NCBI GenBank assembly: GCA_965243715.1
Contig: CBDEVU010000009.1
Span: 558,001-622,000 of the forward strand
Direction of reading: 5' to 3'
DNA length: 64,000 nucleotides
DNA from: UBA11606 sp965243715
GTDB taxonomy: Bacteria > Actinomycetota > Acidimicrobiia > Acidimicrobiales > Aldehydirespiratoraceae
Shown one piece after another: positions 8,181 to 17,465 of the stretch. How positions within the stretch are numbered: the stretch's first letter is position 1; each line of letters begins with the position of its first letter. The notes under the pieces are model-generated. The model saw only the letters and a list, made by a program, of their open reading frames with translations, was not told the origin of the DNA and made no database searches. A program made the position numbers and the translations under genes.

Positions 8181-9065
8181 TCACTCGCTCGGCGGATCCT
8201 GCTGCTCGCGAAGAAATTGTTCGACCTCTTCGGCGAGTTCGTCCAAGGTGGGCAGTAACTGGTCGCCTTCGTCGCGGAGGTCGTAATGCTGCTCGAGTTG
8301 GGCGAGCATTTCGCGATGGGAGTCTTCGTTGGTCACCAAATCATCTAGCTGACGGCGGGTCGTCTGGGATTCGGTGGCTAGGTTGTCGGTGTCGAACCGG
8401 AGATCACCGGCGGGGCTTAGACTTTCGATCAGGGCGAGGGTTGCGGCTGGGTACGGCGCGCCCGACAGATAGTGGGGAACCTGAGCCCAGACCCCTACCG
8501 CATCAATCGAGACCGCCTTAAACGCCCGTTCGAGGGCAGATTCAATACCCGCAGGGACGTCCAGAGTGGCCGGTGATGAGCCTAGCGAAACCAACTCGGG
8601 GTTCGTAGCGGTAACCGACAATCTGGTCGGGCGGGAGTGAGGCACCGGAACGGGGAAAGCGCCGAGGCCGATCATGCGCCTGACGTTGAAGCGTTGGGCC
8701 AATTCCACGACCGCGGCGACAAAAGAGCGCCAGTTGTGATCTGGTTCCGCGCCACGTAAGACGAGAAGTTCGTGCCCGGCGCCATCGCAACCGGCCAACA
8801 GGGTGATCCGTGGCCAGTCAAGTCCAACGTTAATCCCCTCTACTACCCGCATAGTCGGGCGACGAGACCGATGATCGATAAGCCATTCGGTGTCAAAGAT
8901 GGCAACCGGTTGGGGCGTGATCTGCTCAAGTACCGTGTCGATCGCGGCGCGGGCACACCCGCTGGCATCAATCCAGCCGTCCAGATGAACTATTAGGACT
9001 GGTTCATGCAGTACGGGGGTGCTGACCACGGTGTACAAATCGTGAGGTTTAACGGGTCTAGTCAT
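8181..9065 (-). CDS. PAC2-family protein (proteasome-assembly-chaperone-like)
   Basis: A 294-residue soluble protein of the PAC2 family, common in actinobacteria, many of which have a proteasome. Diagnostic stretches are 'PVLIVHLDGWIDASG', 'FDTEWLIDHRSRRPTM', the domain centre 'RRMIGLGAFPVPVPHSRP', and 'GVWAQVPHYLSGAPYPAA' near residue 190. The C-terminal 60 residues are acidic and likely helical ('EDSHREMLAQLEQHYDLRDE'). The precise role in bacteria is unknown. It ends 4 bases from the convergent membrane-protein gene and is divergent from the thioredoxin gene, leaving about 84 bases for promoters. Confidence 0.88.
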   Translation of the reverse strand: MTRPVKPHDLYTVVSTPVLHEPVLIVHLDGWIDASGCARAAIDTVLEQITPQPVAIFDTEWLIDHRSRRPTMRVVEGINVGLDWPRITLLAGCDGAGHELLVLRGAEPDHNWRSFVAAVVELAQRFNVRRMIGLGAFPVPVPHSRPTRLSVTATNPELVSLGSSPATLDVPAGIESALERAFKAVSIDAVGVWAQVPHYLSGAPYPAATLALIESLSPAGDLRFDTDNLATESQTTRRQLDDLVTNEDSHREMLAQLEQHYDLRDEGDQLLPTLDELAEEVEQFLREQQDPPSE

Positions 9066-9149
9066 GGCTACGGGTCACAGCGTACGCTCCGAAGCGTAGG
9101 CGTCGCCGCGGGGCGAATGACGCAATCGTCGGCTATCTTTACCAACACC

Positions 9150-9851
9150 ATGGCTGATGTAACTGACGCAGAGTTCGATACAGCGGTAATTGAACGTTCG
9201 AAGCAGGTTCCTGTCGTTATCGACCTGTGGGCCGAGTGGTGCGGGCCGTGCAAACAACTCGGACCCATCCTCGAAAAGGTCATTGCGGAAACCAACGGCG
9301 AAGTGGAGTTGGCCAAGGTCGACATCGAAGCCAACCCTCAGGTCGCCCAGGCGTTCAAGGTGCAGTCGATACCTGCCGTGTTCGCGATGAAAGACGGCCA
9401 AGTCGTTGATGGCTTCACCGGTGCGCAAAGCGAAGGCGAAGTTCGCTCGTTCGTGGAGAAGTTGCGACCCGTGGTTGAGCAGACCGAGGTCGAAAAGTTG
9501 ATCGCCGCGGGTGACGAAGCCTCCCTCCTCAGGGCGGTCAACCTAGAGACGGACAACGTCGAGGCAGCCTGCCGACTGGCCGAGATCTTCATAGAGACGG
9601 ACCGCATCTATCAAGCAAAGCAACTTCTGGCCCGCATACCCGAGTCGCCCGAAACGCGGCGCCTAGCTGCGCTGGCGCGCACCGGTAGTGTCGGTACCAA
9701 CGATCTCGATTCAACGTTGGCAGACCTCTTGGCGCGGGTAAAGGTCGACGATGAAGTTCGACAGAAGTTCGTCGACCTGCTCGAGTTGCTTCCAAACGAA
9801 GATCCGCGCAAGGCCGCATGGCGTCGGCGGCTCAGCACTGCCCTGTTTTAA
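9150..9851 (+). CDS. CnoX/YbbN-like thioredoxin with C-terminal TPR-like region
   Basis: A 233-residue protein. Residues 1-110 are a thioredoxin fold with the active site WAEWCGPCK near residue 30 and the cis-Pro 'VQSIPAVFAMKDG'. The remaining ~120 residues are helical repeats ('NVEAACRLAEIFIETDRIYQ', 'LDSTLADLLARVKVDDEVRQ') as in YbbN/CnoX, a holdase-type chaperedoxin. Unlike E. coli CnoX, which lacks the CxxC pair, this one keeps both cysteines, so it may have redox activity. The start is the ATG after 'ACCAACACC'; the longer frame into the PAC2 promoter region has no family support. Confidence 0.85.
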   Translation: MADVTDAEFDTAVIERSKQVPVVIDLWAEWCGPCKQLGPILEKVIAETNGEVELAKVDIEANPQVAQAFKVQSIPAVFAMKDGQVVDGFTGAQSEGEVRSFVEKLRPVVEQTEVEKLIAAGDEASLLRAVNLETDNVEAACRLAEIFIETDRIYQAKQLLARIPESPETRRLAALARTGSVGTNDLDSTLADLLARVKVDDEVRQKFVDLLELLPNEDPRKAAWRRRLSTALF

Positions 9852-9940
9852 CTCCCAGACGGGCTGGAATCTTTATTGTTCGTAGTGGACGCCCTCACCG
9901 GTCCTGCTATCATTGCTGTAGTCACTTCCCCGACGCTGTC

Positions 9941-10630
9941 ATGTTTGGTAGTAGCCGCGTGCAAGTGCCAGAAGAAGTCGAAGCGCAGTCGTGGTGGCGG
10001 GCGCCAGTTGTCTTAGCCGACCGACTCGGGGTGCGTCCTGGTTCCGTGCTCGTGGGCTTGGCAATGATCATCGCCGCGGCGATCGCGGTCTGGTTCGCCG
10101 TGCGCCCACCGCCAGTACTGACCGAGCAACTGTTACCCACGGTCACCGAGACGCCGCTCGTCATACCGTCTACGGCGCCGGTCGAAGCCGACATTCTTGT
10201 CGTCCATGTAGATGGCGCGGTGCGGCGGCCAGGAGTCCACGAGGTACGTGCTGGCGCCCGCGTCATCGACGCGATCGACGCGGCCGGAGGCCTACGAGCC
10301 GATGCCGATCGCCACCGGGTGAACCTAGCCCTCGTCCTAGCGGATGCCCAGCGAATCTGGGTACCGATCGTGGGAGAAGAGGAGCCCGCGGTACTGGCCC
10401 TAGAAGGGGGCGAATCCGCCAACGATGAGAAGGTCGCCCCCCTCGTGAACCTCAACACAGCCGACGCCAACCGTCTCGAGACCCTCCCTGGGATCGGTCC
10501 CAGCCTCGCCGCCGCGATCATCGATCACCGCGAACGAGAGGGGGCGTTTGGCAAGGTTGGTGAGCTGCTAGGCGTCACCGGTATCGGTCCGGCGAAGCTC
10601 GACCAGATCCGGTCACTGGTCAGCGTGTGA
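9941..10630 (+). CDS. comEA: ComEA-family DNA-binding competence protein
   Basis: A 229-residue protein with one N-terminal membrane segment (about 35-55, 'VLVGLAMIIAAAIAVWFAV'). An SLBB domain follows ('ILVVHVDGAVRRPGVHEV', 'VIDAIDAAGG'), and the C-terminus holds two helix-hairpin-helix motifs ('LNTADANRLETLPGIGPSLA', 'LGVTGIGPAKLDQI'). In known systems ComEA binds incoming double-stranded DNA outside the membrane and delivers it to ComEC. The stop overlaps the comEC GTG start by four bases. Confidence 0.92.
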   Translation: MFGSSRVQVPEEVEAQSWWRAPVVLADRLGVRPGSVLVGLAMIIAAAIAVWFAVRPPPVLTEQLLPTVTETPLVIPSTAPVEADILVVHVDGAVRRPGVHEVRAGARVIDAIDAAGGLRADADRHRVNLALVLADAQRIWVPIVGEEEPAVLALEGGESANDEKVAPLVNLNTADANRLETLPGIGPSLAAAIIDHREREGAFGKVGELLGVTGIGPAKLDQIRSLVSV

Positions 10631-12414
10631 GGGCCCACGCGGCGCTGGGCGGCGCCGCACTTGGTGCTTACGTTTTGTGGCCCATACCTTTCCTTTTCTT
10701 GCTGCTCGTGGGGACGGCGGTGGTCGTGATGTGGCGGAGCAACCCCCTAGCTGTGGCTGCGCTGACCTTTCTTTTGGCCAGCTTCGTCGGATCTCGTGCC
10801 GTCGACGGACTAAATCCACCTGATCCGGGCCAGATCGACACTTGGATTGTTCTCACTTCTGACCCCCGGCCGCTCGGCGGGTACGGGGTGCGGGCATCGG
10901 CGATTGCCGGAGCCGGGCGCGTATCGGTGACTGCTCATGGGGCGGCGGCGGGACGCCTCGACGATCTACTGGCCGGGGATCAGGTCCGGGTTGCGGGCGC
11001 TATAACCCCGATTCGAGGGCGCGATAACTGGTCGCGATGGCGCCACGAGGTGGGCCGAATCACGGTCAACCAGGTCATCGATTCGGCGTCTGGTTCTCCG
11101 GTGGCGCGCGGCGCGAACCGAGTGCGTCGGATCCTCGCGGGGGGCGCGGACTCGCTTAATCGTCAGCAGCGGGCGTTGTTTTTGGGCATGGTCATCGGCG
11201 ACGATCGCGATCAATCACCGATCACTGCCGACGACTTTCGCGCCGCCGGTCTTGGCCATCTCCTAGTGGTTTCGGGCCAGAACGTGGCCTTTGTCCTCGC
11301 GATAGTGACCCCCGGACTTCGTGGTCTTCGCCCCGGCGGACGACTCTTGGTCCTAATCGTGACACTGTTGCTCTTTGCCGTGCTGACTCGCTTCGAACCG
11401 TCGGTGTTGCGAGCCGTAGCCATGGCCGGGATTGGCGTCGGAGGGGCCGCTTTGGGTCAACCCGTCGATGGTCGGCGGGGTTTATCCCTAGCGCTCGCCG
11501 GGTTGTTGGTCATCGATCCGTTCCTTTTGCGGGTACTTGCCTTTCAGTTGTCGGCGGCCGCAACCGCGGGAATTGTGTGGTTCTCTCATCCTCTCGCTAA
11601 CCGACTCCGTGGCCCTCGGTTGTTTCGCATCGCGACTGCCACCACGGTGGCCGCTCAGTTGGCGGTTGCCCCGCTCCTGGTTATCACCTTCGGTCCGATG
11701 CCGTTAGCCAGCCTTCCGGCGAACCTCTTGGCCGGTCCGGTGGCCGGTCCGGTCATGATTTGGGGCTGTACCGGGGGACTCGTCGCCGGTGTTTTAGGTG
11801 GGAGCGTGGCGGAGATGATCCATTGGCCGACAGCCCTGATGCTGGACTGGATAGCCGCTGTGGCGGGTGTCGCGGGCCGCGGGCCCCAAGCCACCCTCGG
11901 AGCTATGAGCATCCTCGTCGTCGCAGGGGCGCTACTGATACGGGGCTTGTCGGGTAAGTTCGTTTCGACGATGTCGTCGTTCGTGCTACTCGCGGTGGTG
12001 GCGACATCATTTCTGCGGGCGCCACAAGTCGGGGCTGGGAGCCAAGCCGCAGGGCCGGGTATCACGCTCGTGGCCAACCAAGGGCGAGTGGTTGTTGAAC
12101 TGGCTGATCCGCCGTGGCCCCAGGATGTCTTAGAACGTCTTCGAAGGTCGGGGGTGTCTCACTTAGATCTCATCATCGCCACCGACGGTGACGCCGCCGA
12201 CGCGTTTGCTGTGCTTGCGCTACGCGATCGGTACGGCCCGGTTCCGGTGGTTGCTCCGCCGCTGCATCGCGTTCGCGATGCCCGATCAGTTCCCGTGGGC
12301 GCGACCGCCGAGATAGCTGGCTGGCAGGTGACCGCAATCGGGACAAGCGAGGATTGGTCCCACGAACTGAGATTCACCGGTTCGGGAGGTTCTCCTGCAT
12401 CCCCGGACGGGTAG
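10627..12414 (+). CDS. comEC: ComEC/Rec2 DNA-uptake channel with a degenerate C-terminal domain
   Basis: A 595-residue polytopic membrane protein. The competence-domain hallmark 'AAGLGHLLVVSGQNVAFVLA' (about 205-225) and a long helical membrane region (about 225-470) identify ComEC, the channel through which single-stranded DNA enters the cytoplasm. N-terminal OB-like region at about 60-150. Most ComEC proteins end in a metallo-beta-lactamase-like domain; here it is short (about 130 residues), and the position of the metal motif THxDxDH reads 'TDGDAAD' (519-525), with both histidines missing. It is therefore probably not an active nuclease. Translationally coupled to comEA. Confidence 0.88.
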   Translation: MRAHAALGGAALGAYVLWPIPFLFLLLVGTAVVVMWRSNPLAVAALTFLLASFVGSRAVDGLNPPDPGQIDTWIVLTSDPRPLGGYGVRASAIAGAGRVSVTAHGAAAGRLDDLLAGDQVRVAGAITPIRGRDNWSRWRHEVGRITVNQVIDSASGSPVARGANRVRRILAGGADSLNRQQRALFLGMVIGDDRDQSPITADDFRAAGLGHLLVVSGQNVAFVLAIVTPGLRGLRPGGRLLVLIVTLLLFAVLTRFEPSVLRAVAMAGIGVGGAALGQPVDGRRGLSLALAGLLVIDPFLLRVLAFQLSAAATAGIVWFSHPLANRLRGPRLFRIATATTVAAQLAVAPLLVITFGPMPLASLPANLLAGPVAGPVMIWGCTGGLVAGVLGGSVAEMIHWPTALMLDWIAAVAGVAGRGPQATLGAMSILVVAGALLIRGLSGKFVSTMSSFVLLAVVATSFLRAPQVGAGSQAAGPGITLVANQGRVVVELADPPWPQDVLERLRRSGVSHLDLIIATDGDAADAFAVLALRDRYGPVPVVAPPLHRVRDARSVPVGATAEIAGWQVTAIGTSEDWSHELRFTGSGGSPASPDG

Positions 12415-12425
12415 GGTCGCCAGTG

Positions 12426-13262
12426 ATGTTCGTGGAACTTGGCTGTACCCGTTTCGACATCACGACGCGGGCGCTCGTCATGGGCATTCTTAATCGCACA
12501 CCGGACTCGTTTTACGACGGAGGTCAGTACTGGACGTTCGACACTTTTCTCACTAAGGCGGAACAACTAGTCGAGGAGGGAGCCGACTTCCTCGATGTCG
12601 GCGGGGTCAAGGCGGGGCCCGGTCCTGAGGTTACTCCCGACGAAGAACTCGAACGAGTGGTGCCAGCCATTGCTGCTTTGCGCCAGCGCTTCGACATTCC
12701 GCTCTCGGTCGACACGTTCCGAGCAGTGGTTCTGGAGGAGGCGGTAAAGGCCGGTGCTTGCGTCGGCAATGACATCAGTGGCTTCGCCGATCCGCGGTTT
12801 CTGGAGGTGGCAGCCTCGACCGATTCATCGGTGGTAGCGACTCACGTTCGTATCGGGCCACGCATCTCCGACCCAGATCCTCACTACGAAAATGGGCGCC
12901 ACGACATCACCGACTTCCTCCGGATCCGCGGCGCGGCCGCCCTCGAGGCGGGCATCCCCCGTGAGCGCATAATGGTCGACGCGGGGTTGGATTTAGGCAA
13001 GACGGCGGCCATGTCAACTGAGTTGCTCCACCATTCCGATGAACTTGTAGGCCTTGGCTTCCCCGTCTTTTTGTCGGCGAGCAACAAGGGTTTCCTAGGC
13101 GAGATCGCAGGCACGGAAGTTCACGACCGCCGCGATGTTACGTTGGGCGCCCATGCGCTGGGAATCGCCTTGGGTTGTCGGATCTTGCGGGCCCATGATG
13201 TGAAAGGAACTCGTCGTTTAGCCGACACGATGAGCGCCATTCTCGCCCATCGGCGAAACTGA
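12426..13262 (+). CDS. Dihydropteroate-synthase-family protein (FolP-like)
   Basis: A 278-residue TIM-barrel protein of the pterin-binding family. The DHPS signature 'MGILNRTPDSFYDGG' is near the N-terminus, followed by 'EEGADFLDVGGVKAGPGP', 'LSVDTFRAVVLEEAVKAGA', 'NDISGF' and a C-terminal 'RAHDVKGTRR'. It could make dihydropteroate for folate. The usual 'DPGxGFgKT' appears as 'DAGLDLGKT' and the conserved 'ExTRPG' loop is 'GGVKAGPGP', so it may be a FolP2-type paralogue with another activity. It sits between comEC and holA; the first ATG after the comEC stop was chosen. Confidence 0.75.
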   Translation: MFVELGCTRFDITTRALVMGILNRTPDSFYDGGQYWTFDTFLTKAEQLVEEGADFLDVGGVKAGPGPEVTPDEELERVVPAIAALRQRFDIPLSVDTFRAVVLEEAVKAGACVGNDISGFADPRFLEVAASTDSSVVATHVRIGPRISDPDPHYENGRHDITDFLRIRGAAALEAGIPRERIMVDAGLDLGKTAAMSTELLHHSDELVGLGFPVFLSASNKGFLGEIAGTEVHDRRDVTLGAHALGIALGCRILRAHDVKGTRRLADTMSAILAHRRN

Positions 13263-13267
13263 TACCA

Positions 13268-14233
13268 ATGGTTCTGCGATTCATCATCGGCGACGATTCG
13301 ATTCTGCTTGGCGAAGCCATCACCCGAGCGGTCGACGAACTTGTTGGCAACGGCGATCGCGGCCTCATGCTGGAAACCCTCACCGAGGTCGACTACCGAG
13401 CCGATGACGGTACTTGGCAATGCGCTCCTTTGCTCGACGCCGTGCGAACCCCGCCGTTCCTTACCGATCGACGGGTGGTGGTCGGCCGCCACCTGAGTCG
13501 TTTCGGGAGGAAAGACCAGTACGCGCCGCTGGTTAGTCTGCTGGCCGAGCCATTGGCCACGACCGACCTAGTGCTGATCTGGGAACGTGGCGTCGATCCG
13601 AAGGTTGACCGCCTGCCCGTTTTGCCGAAACCTCTTCAGCAGGCGGCAGATACGGCGGGAATCACGGTGGAAAACCTGGTTCCGCCCAAAAAGGGCGATG
13701 GCGGGCAATGGCTCCGCGCGCAACTCAACAACAGCACTCTGCAATTTTCTGAGGGTGCGGTTGCGGCGGTGGTCGAACTTCTCGGCGACGAGCGCAACCG
13801 AGTCGTCGGCCTGCTGCGGACCCTCGAGGGCGCCCTCGGGGCGGAGGCCACCGTCGATGCCAAGGCGGTAGCTACCTACGGCGGCGAGCAGGGCGAAACC
13901 GCGCCGTGGGCCATTTGTGACGTCATCGAAAAAGGCAAGGTGGAAGAGTCGATGGCTTTTTTGCCTCGTGTCATGCCTTATTCGGGTACCGCCGCCGATC
14001 GAAAGAGCGCTGCCTTCCGCCTCGTTGGTATCTTGCACGGGCGCTACAGCAACCAACTTTCACCGAGCGGGGGACGGTCGTGGGGCCGAAAGTTGGCTCC
14101 GGAGAAACTCGGCCGAGCCATCGAGTTGCTAGCCGATGCCGATTTGTCGTTACGGGGCACCAAGGATTGGCCGCCAGAGTTGGTGATCGAAGTACTAGTC
14201 GCTCGCCTTACCACCCTGTCGAAACGGCGCTGA
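13268..14233 (+). CDS. holA: DNA polymerase III subunit delta
   Basis: A 321-residue clamp-loader delta subunit. It begins 'MVLRFIIGDDSILLGEAI' with the delta-type N-terminus, has 'FLTDRRVVVGRHLSRF' in the first domain, a central lid-like helical region, and the C-terminal collar domain with 'WAICDVIEKGKVEESMAFLP' and 'LLADADLSLRGTKDWPPELV'. Delta opens the beta clamp in the clamp loader. Its position after comEC and before the convergent rpsT is the standard bacterial arrangement. The last 13 bases, including the stop, are tandemly duplicated just downstream. Confidence 0.93.
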   Translation: MVLRFIIGDDSILLGEAITRAVDELVGNGDRGLMLETLTEVDYRADDGTWQCAPLLDAVRTPPFLTDRRVVVGRHLSRFGRKDQYAPLVSLLAEPLATTDLVLIWERGVDPKVDRLPVLPKPLQQAADTAGITVENLVPPKKGDGGQWLRAQLNNSTLQFSEGAVAAVVELLGDERNRVVGLLRTLEGALGAEATVDAKAVATYGGEQGETAPWAICDVIEKGKVEESMAFLPRVMPYSGTAADRKSAAFRLVGILHGRYSNQLSPSGGRSWGRKLAPEKLGRAIELLADADLSLRGTKDWPPELVIEVLVARLTTLSKRR

Positions 14234-14246
14234 GAAACGGCGCTGA
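14221..14246 (+). repeat. 13-bp perfect tandem duplication over the holA stop
   Basis: GAAACGGCGCTGA occurs twice without a gap. The first copy encodes the last residues and stop of HolA; the second is non-coding. A recent slippage event is likely. Confidence 0.9.
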
Positions 14247-14282
14247 CGGTCGACTCGCTGGGCCTGTGCCCGCCGTGAAGGT

Positions 14283-14543
14283 TCAGTCTTGGGCGGCGAG
14301 ACGCTTGGCCAACTGGCTCTTTTTGCGCGCCGCTTTGTTCTTGTGGATCAGACCGGTGGATGCCGCTTTGTCGAGGCGTTTTATCGCGTCGCGAACGGCG
14401 TCGCTCGCGTTGTCGGCACCCTCGGCGATAGCGGTGTCCGCTGTCTTGGTTCGAGTCAAGATCTCCGAACGCGCCTTGCGGTTCGCGAGGTTGCGCTTGA
14501 CGGTCTGACGGTTTCGCTTGATCTGAGATTTGATGTTAGCCAC
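14283..14543 (-). CDS. rpsT: 30S ribosomal protein S20
   Basis: An 86-residue, very basic protein starting 'MANIKSQIKRNRQTVKRNLA' and ending 'KNKAARKKSQLAKRLAAQD', characteristic of S20, which binds 16S rRNA early in small-subunit assembly. The start is GTG. It is convergent with holA and divergent from lepA, the usual arrangement. Length is normal for the family. Confidence 0.97.
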   Translation of the reverse strand: MANIKSQIKRNRQTVKRNLANRKARSEILTRTKTADTAIAEGADNASDAVRDAIKRLDKAASTGLIHKNKAARKKSQLAKRLAAQD

Positions 14544-14672
14544 GAGTACCTACTGCTGGGCGAAAGAACGGCCAATCCGGCCGACCACGAATGCTACAGG
14601 CACGGAGCCACGAATCGCACCGGAACATCGGTAGCGTCATGGGGCCTTTACCTATTCACCCTCTGTGGCGCC

Positions 14673-16457
14673 ATGGATCTCGCACGTATACGTAACACTT
14701 CGATCATTGCTCACATCGATCACGGCAAGTCCACGCTGGCCGATCGCATGTTGGAACTCACCGGTGCCGTTGAGGCGCGCGACATGCGCGCCCAATTCCT
14801 CGACTCTATGGATATCGAACGCGAGCGTGGCATCACCATCAAGCTCCAGTCGGTGCGACTCGGATGGGACGACCACGTCATCAACCTCATCGACACTCCG
14901 GGTCACGTCGATTTCGCTTACGAAGTTAGTCGTTCCCTCGCCGCATGCGAGAGCGTAATTTTGGTGGTCGATGCGGCTCAGGGCATCGAGGCCCAGACCT
15001 TAGCCAACTGTTATCTGGCCATGGAAAACAATCTCGAGATCGTGGCCTGCCTCAACAAGATCGACCTCCCCGCCGCCGAACCCGACAAGTACGCGGCTGA
15101 GATCGAGAACGTACTAGGCATTCCGGCTGCCGATATTTTGCAGATCTCGGCCAAGACCGGTGCGGGCGTTGGTGCCCTACTCGACGCGGTGATTGCCTCC
15201 ACACCCGCTCCGCAGGGAGACCCCGAGGCTCCGCTTCAGGCCCTCATCTTCGATTCGCACTTCGATCAGTACCGAGGCGTGATCTCGTCAATCCGAGTGG
15301 TCAATGGCGTTCTATCGTCGAAGTCGAAGCTCAAGTTCATGCATGCCGGCACGAGCTACGATCCGGACGAAATCGGGGTACGCATCCCTGGCCCTCAACG
15401 GGTTGACGAACTCGGTCCGGGCGAAACCGGCTATCTCATTGCGGGCATCAAAGACGTGGGCGATGCCCGGTCCGGCGAAACGGTGACCACCGATCGTCAT
15501 CCGGCCACGGAAGTTCTCGATGGTTACCAAGAGCCCAAGCCCATGGTTTTTTCTGGGTTGTTCCCCATCGACGGCGACGAGTTCACCGACCTGCGAGAGG
15601 CGCTCGAAAAACTTCGCCTGAACGATTCATCGTTTACTTTTGAACCTGAAACGTCAGGGGCGTTGGGTTTTGGGTTTCGATGCGGCTTCCTCGGCTTGCT
15701 CCATATGGAGATTGTCAGGGAACGTCTGGAACGAGAGTTTGGCCTGACCCTCATTTCCACGGCCCCGTCAGTGGAGTACCACGTGGCGAAAGCGGACCGT
15801 AGCGAAGTGGTCTGCTCGAACCCTTCGGAACTGCCTCCGGCGGCTGAAATTGTTAGCATCGCCGAGCCGTACCTGCGGGCCTCTGTTCTCACCCCCACCG
15901 ATTACACCGGGGCGGTCATGAACCTCTGTCAGACCCGTCGCGGGGAGATGGTGAAGATGGAGTACCTGTCCCCGGAGCGGGTCGAGATCCATTATCGGCT
16001 GCCGCTAGCCGAGGTCGTGATCGACTTTTTCGATCAACTCAAGAGCCGTACCCAAGGTTACGCCAGCCTCGACTACGAAACCGATGGCTACGCCGTCGGA
16101 AGTCTCGTTCGGGTCGATATTCTTCTCCACGGAGAGCCCGTAGATGCCTTTAGCTCCATCGTGCATAAGGACAGAGCGTACGACTATGGCCGTAAGATGG
16201 CGGAGAAGCTCAAGGAACTCATCCCCCGGCAGAACTTTGAGGTCCCGATTCAGGCCGCGATTGGCGGCAAGATCATTGCCCGTTCGACAGTGAAGGCATA
16301 CCGCAAGGATGTCACTGCCAAACTCTACGGTGGTGACATTACCCGCAAGAACAAGTTGCTCAAGAAACAAAAGGAAGGCAAGAAGCGGATGAAATCCATC
16401 GGTCGGGTCGACATCCCCCAGGAAGCTTTTATCAGCGCGTTGCAACTCAATGACTAA
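14673..16457 (+). CDS. lepA: Elongation factor 4 (LepA), ribosome-associated GTPase
   Basis: A 594-residue translational GTPase. It starts 'MDLARIRNTSIIAHIDHGKS' with the G1 P-loop HIDHGKST, then 'RERGITI' (G2), 'DTPGHVDFAYEV' (G3) and 'NKIDLP' (G4). The LepA-specific C-terminal domain ends 'GKKRMKSIGRVDIPQEAF', with no EF-G domain IV. LepA acts on the 70S ribosome during initiation or on stalled complexes. The longer frame starting at 14289 runs antisense through rpsT and was rejected. The ATG has no obvious Shine-Dalgarno sequence. hrcA follows 9 bases after the stop. Confidence 0.97.
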   Translation: MDLARIRNTSIIAHIDHGKSTLADRMLELTGAVEARDMRAQFLDSMDIERERGITIKLQSVRLGWDDHVINLIDTPGHVDFAYEVSRSLAACESVILVVDAAQGIEAQTLANCYLAMENNLEIVACLNKIDLPAAEPDKYAAEIENVLGIPAADILQISAKTGAGVGALLDAVIASTPAPQGDPEAPLQALIFDSHFDQYRGVISSIRVVNGVLSSKSKLKFMHAGTSYDPDEIGVRIPGPQRVDELGPGETGYLIAGIKDVGDARSGETVTTDRHPATEVLDGYQEPKPMVFSGLFPIDGDEFTDLREALEKLRLNDSSFTFEPETSGALGFGFRCGFLGLLHMEIVRERLEREFGLTLISTAPSVEYHVAKADRSEVVCSNPSELPPAAEIVSIAEPYLRASVLTPTDYTGAVMNLCQTRRGEMVKMEYLSPERVEIHYRLPLAEVVIDFFDQLKSRTQGYASLDYETDGYAVGSLVRVDILLHGEPVDAFSSIVHKDRAYDYGRKMAEKLKELIPRQNFEVPIQAAIGGKIIARSTVKAYRKDVTAKLYGGDITRKNKLLKKQKEGKKRMKSIGRVDIPQEAFISALQLND

Positions 16458-16466
16458 GCTTCGCTG

Positions 16467-17465
16467 ATGCTCGACGAGCGGAAAGCCGCGATTCTTTCGG
16501 CGGTCGTTCAAGAATACATCGAGACCGCCCAACCAGTGGGGTCCGGCCGAGTTTCGACCGTGCCTAGTGTCGAGGTGTCCTCGGCGACTGTACGCAACGA
16601 AATGGTCACGCTCGAGGAGCAGGGTTACCTTGCCCAGCCGCACACCAGCGCGGGGCGTATTCCCACCGACAAGGGTTACCGGTTCTTCGTCGATCAACTC
16701 CGCAAGAACGAAAGCCAAGGGCCTCCCAATGATCCGACCCCGCCACGCGATCTTTTCGGCGGTGCTCACGGTCAACTCGGGTCCATGATGGAGCGCACCT
16801 CTGAATTGTTGACTCGACTCACCGACTGGACCGCGGTCGTGCTTAGTCCTTCCGCCGAGCAGGCCACCATTCGATCGGTTCAACTCATTGACATGTCGAG
16901 TCACATCGCCATGGTCGTCGCCGTTTTGAGCAACGGCGTCATCGAAAAGCGAACTGTCGAGGTCGCTAGTGAACTCACTCGGCCGATTGTCGAGGATGCC
17001 GGTCGGCGGCTCGCCCAAGCCGTTGAAGGTAAAACCCTCGGCGAAGTAGCCACGAGTTTGGAGCATCCCAACGACGGCTTCGATCCCCTCCTGCGGGCCG
17101 CCCTTGATGCCTTGTCCGCCGCGGGGCGTCAGGCCGAACTCTATGTCGGCGCCGCCTCTCGAATGGCTGGGGCCTTCGATGCCGTGGAGCAGGTTCGGGC
17201 GGTACTCGCCATCCTCGAAGAGCAGATTGTGGTGGTATCGCTCATCCGTAATGTTCTCGACCGGGGGATGCGTGTGGCGATCGGGGTCGAGACCGGGGTC
17301 GAACCGCTCGCTGATTGTTCACTTGTTATTGCTCCTTTTGCGGTAGATGGCGCCGCCGCGGGCACAATTGGGGTCTTGGGACCCACCCGCATGGATTATT
17401 CCCATGCGCTCTCGGCCGTCGCGGTCGTGAGCAAGCAACTCGAACGCGCGTTAAGCGAGGGCTGA
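16467..17465 (+). CDS. hrcA: Heat-inducible transcription repressor HrcA
   Basis: A 332-residue repressor. The N-terminal winged helix reads 'MLDERKAAILSAVVQEYIET' and 'SSATVRNEMVTLEEQGYL', followed by the family motif 'QPHTSAGRIPTDKGYRFFVD' and the GAF-like and dimerisation parts ('LIDMSSHIAMVVAVLSNG'; C-terminal 'IGVLGPTRMDYSHALSAV'). HrcA represses chaperone operons by binding the CIRCE inverted repeat. I see no CIRCE element in the window, so its targets lie elsewhere. Stop and dnaJ start overlap as TGATG. Confidence 0.97.
   Translation: MLDERKAAILSAVVQEYIETAQPVGSGRVSTVPSVEVSSATVRNEMVTLEEQGYLAQPHTSAGRIPTDKGYRFFVDQLRKNESQGPPNDPTPPRDLFGGAHGQLGSMMERTSELLTRLTDWTAVVLSPSAEQATIRSVQLIDMSSHIAMVVAVLSNGVIEKRTVEVASELTRPIVEDAGRRLAQAVEGKTLGEVATSLEHPNDGFDPLLRAALDALSAAGRQAELYVGAASRMAGAFDAVEQVRAVLAILEEQIVVVSLIRNVLDRGMRVAIGVETGVEPLADCSLVIAPFAVDGAAAGTIGVLGPTRMDYSHALSAVAVVSKQLERALSEG

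Noticed and set aside
16005..17066. 353-codon open frame antisense to lepA and hrcA
   Set aside because: Composition follows the codon bias of the sense genes; no recognisable domain and no ribosome site.
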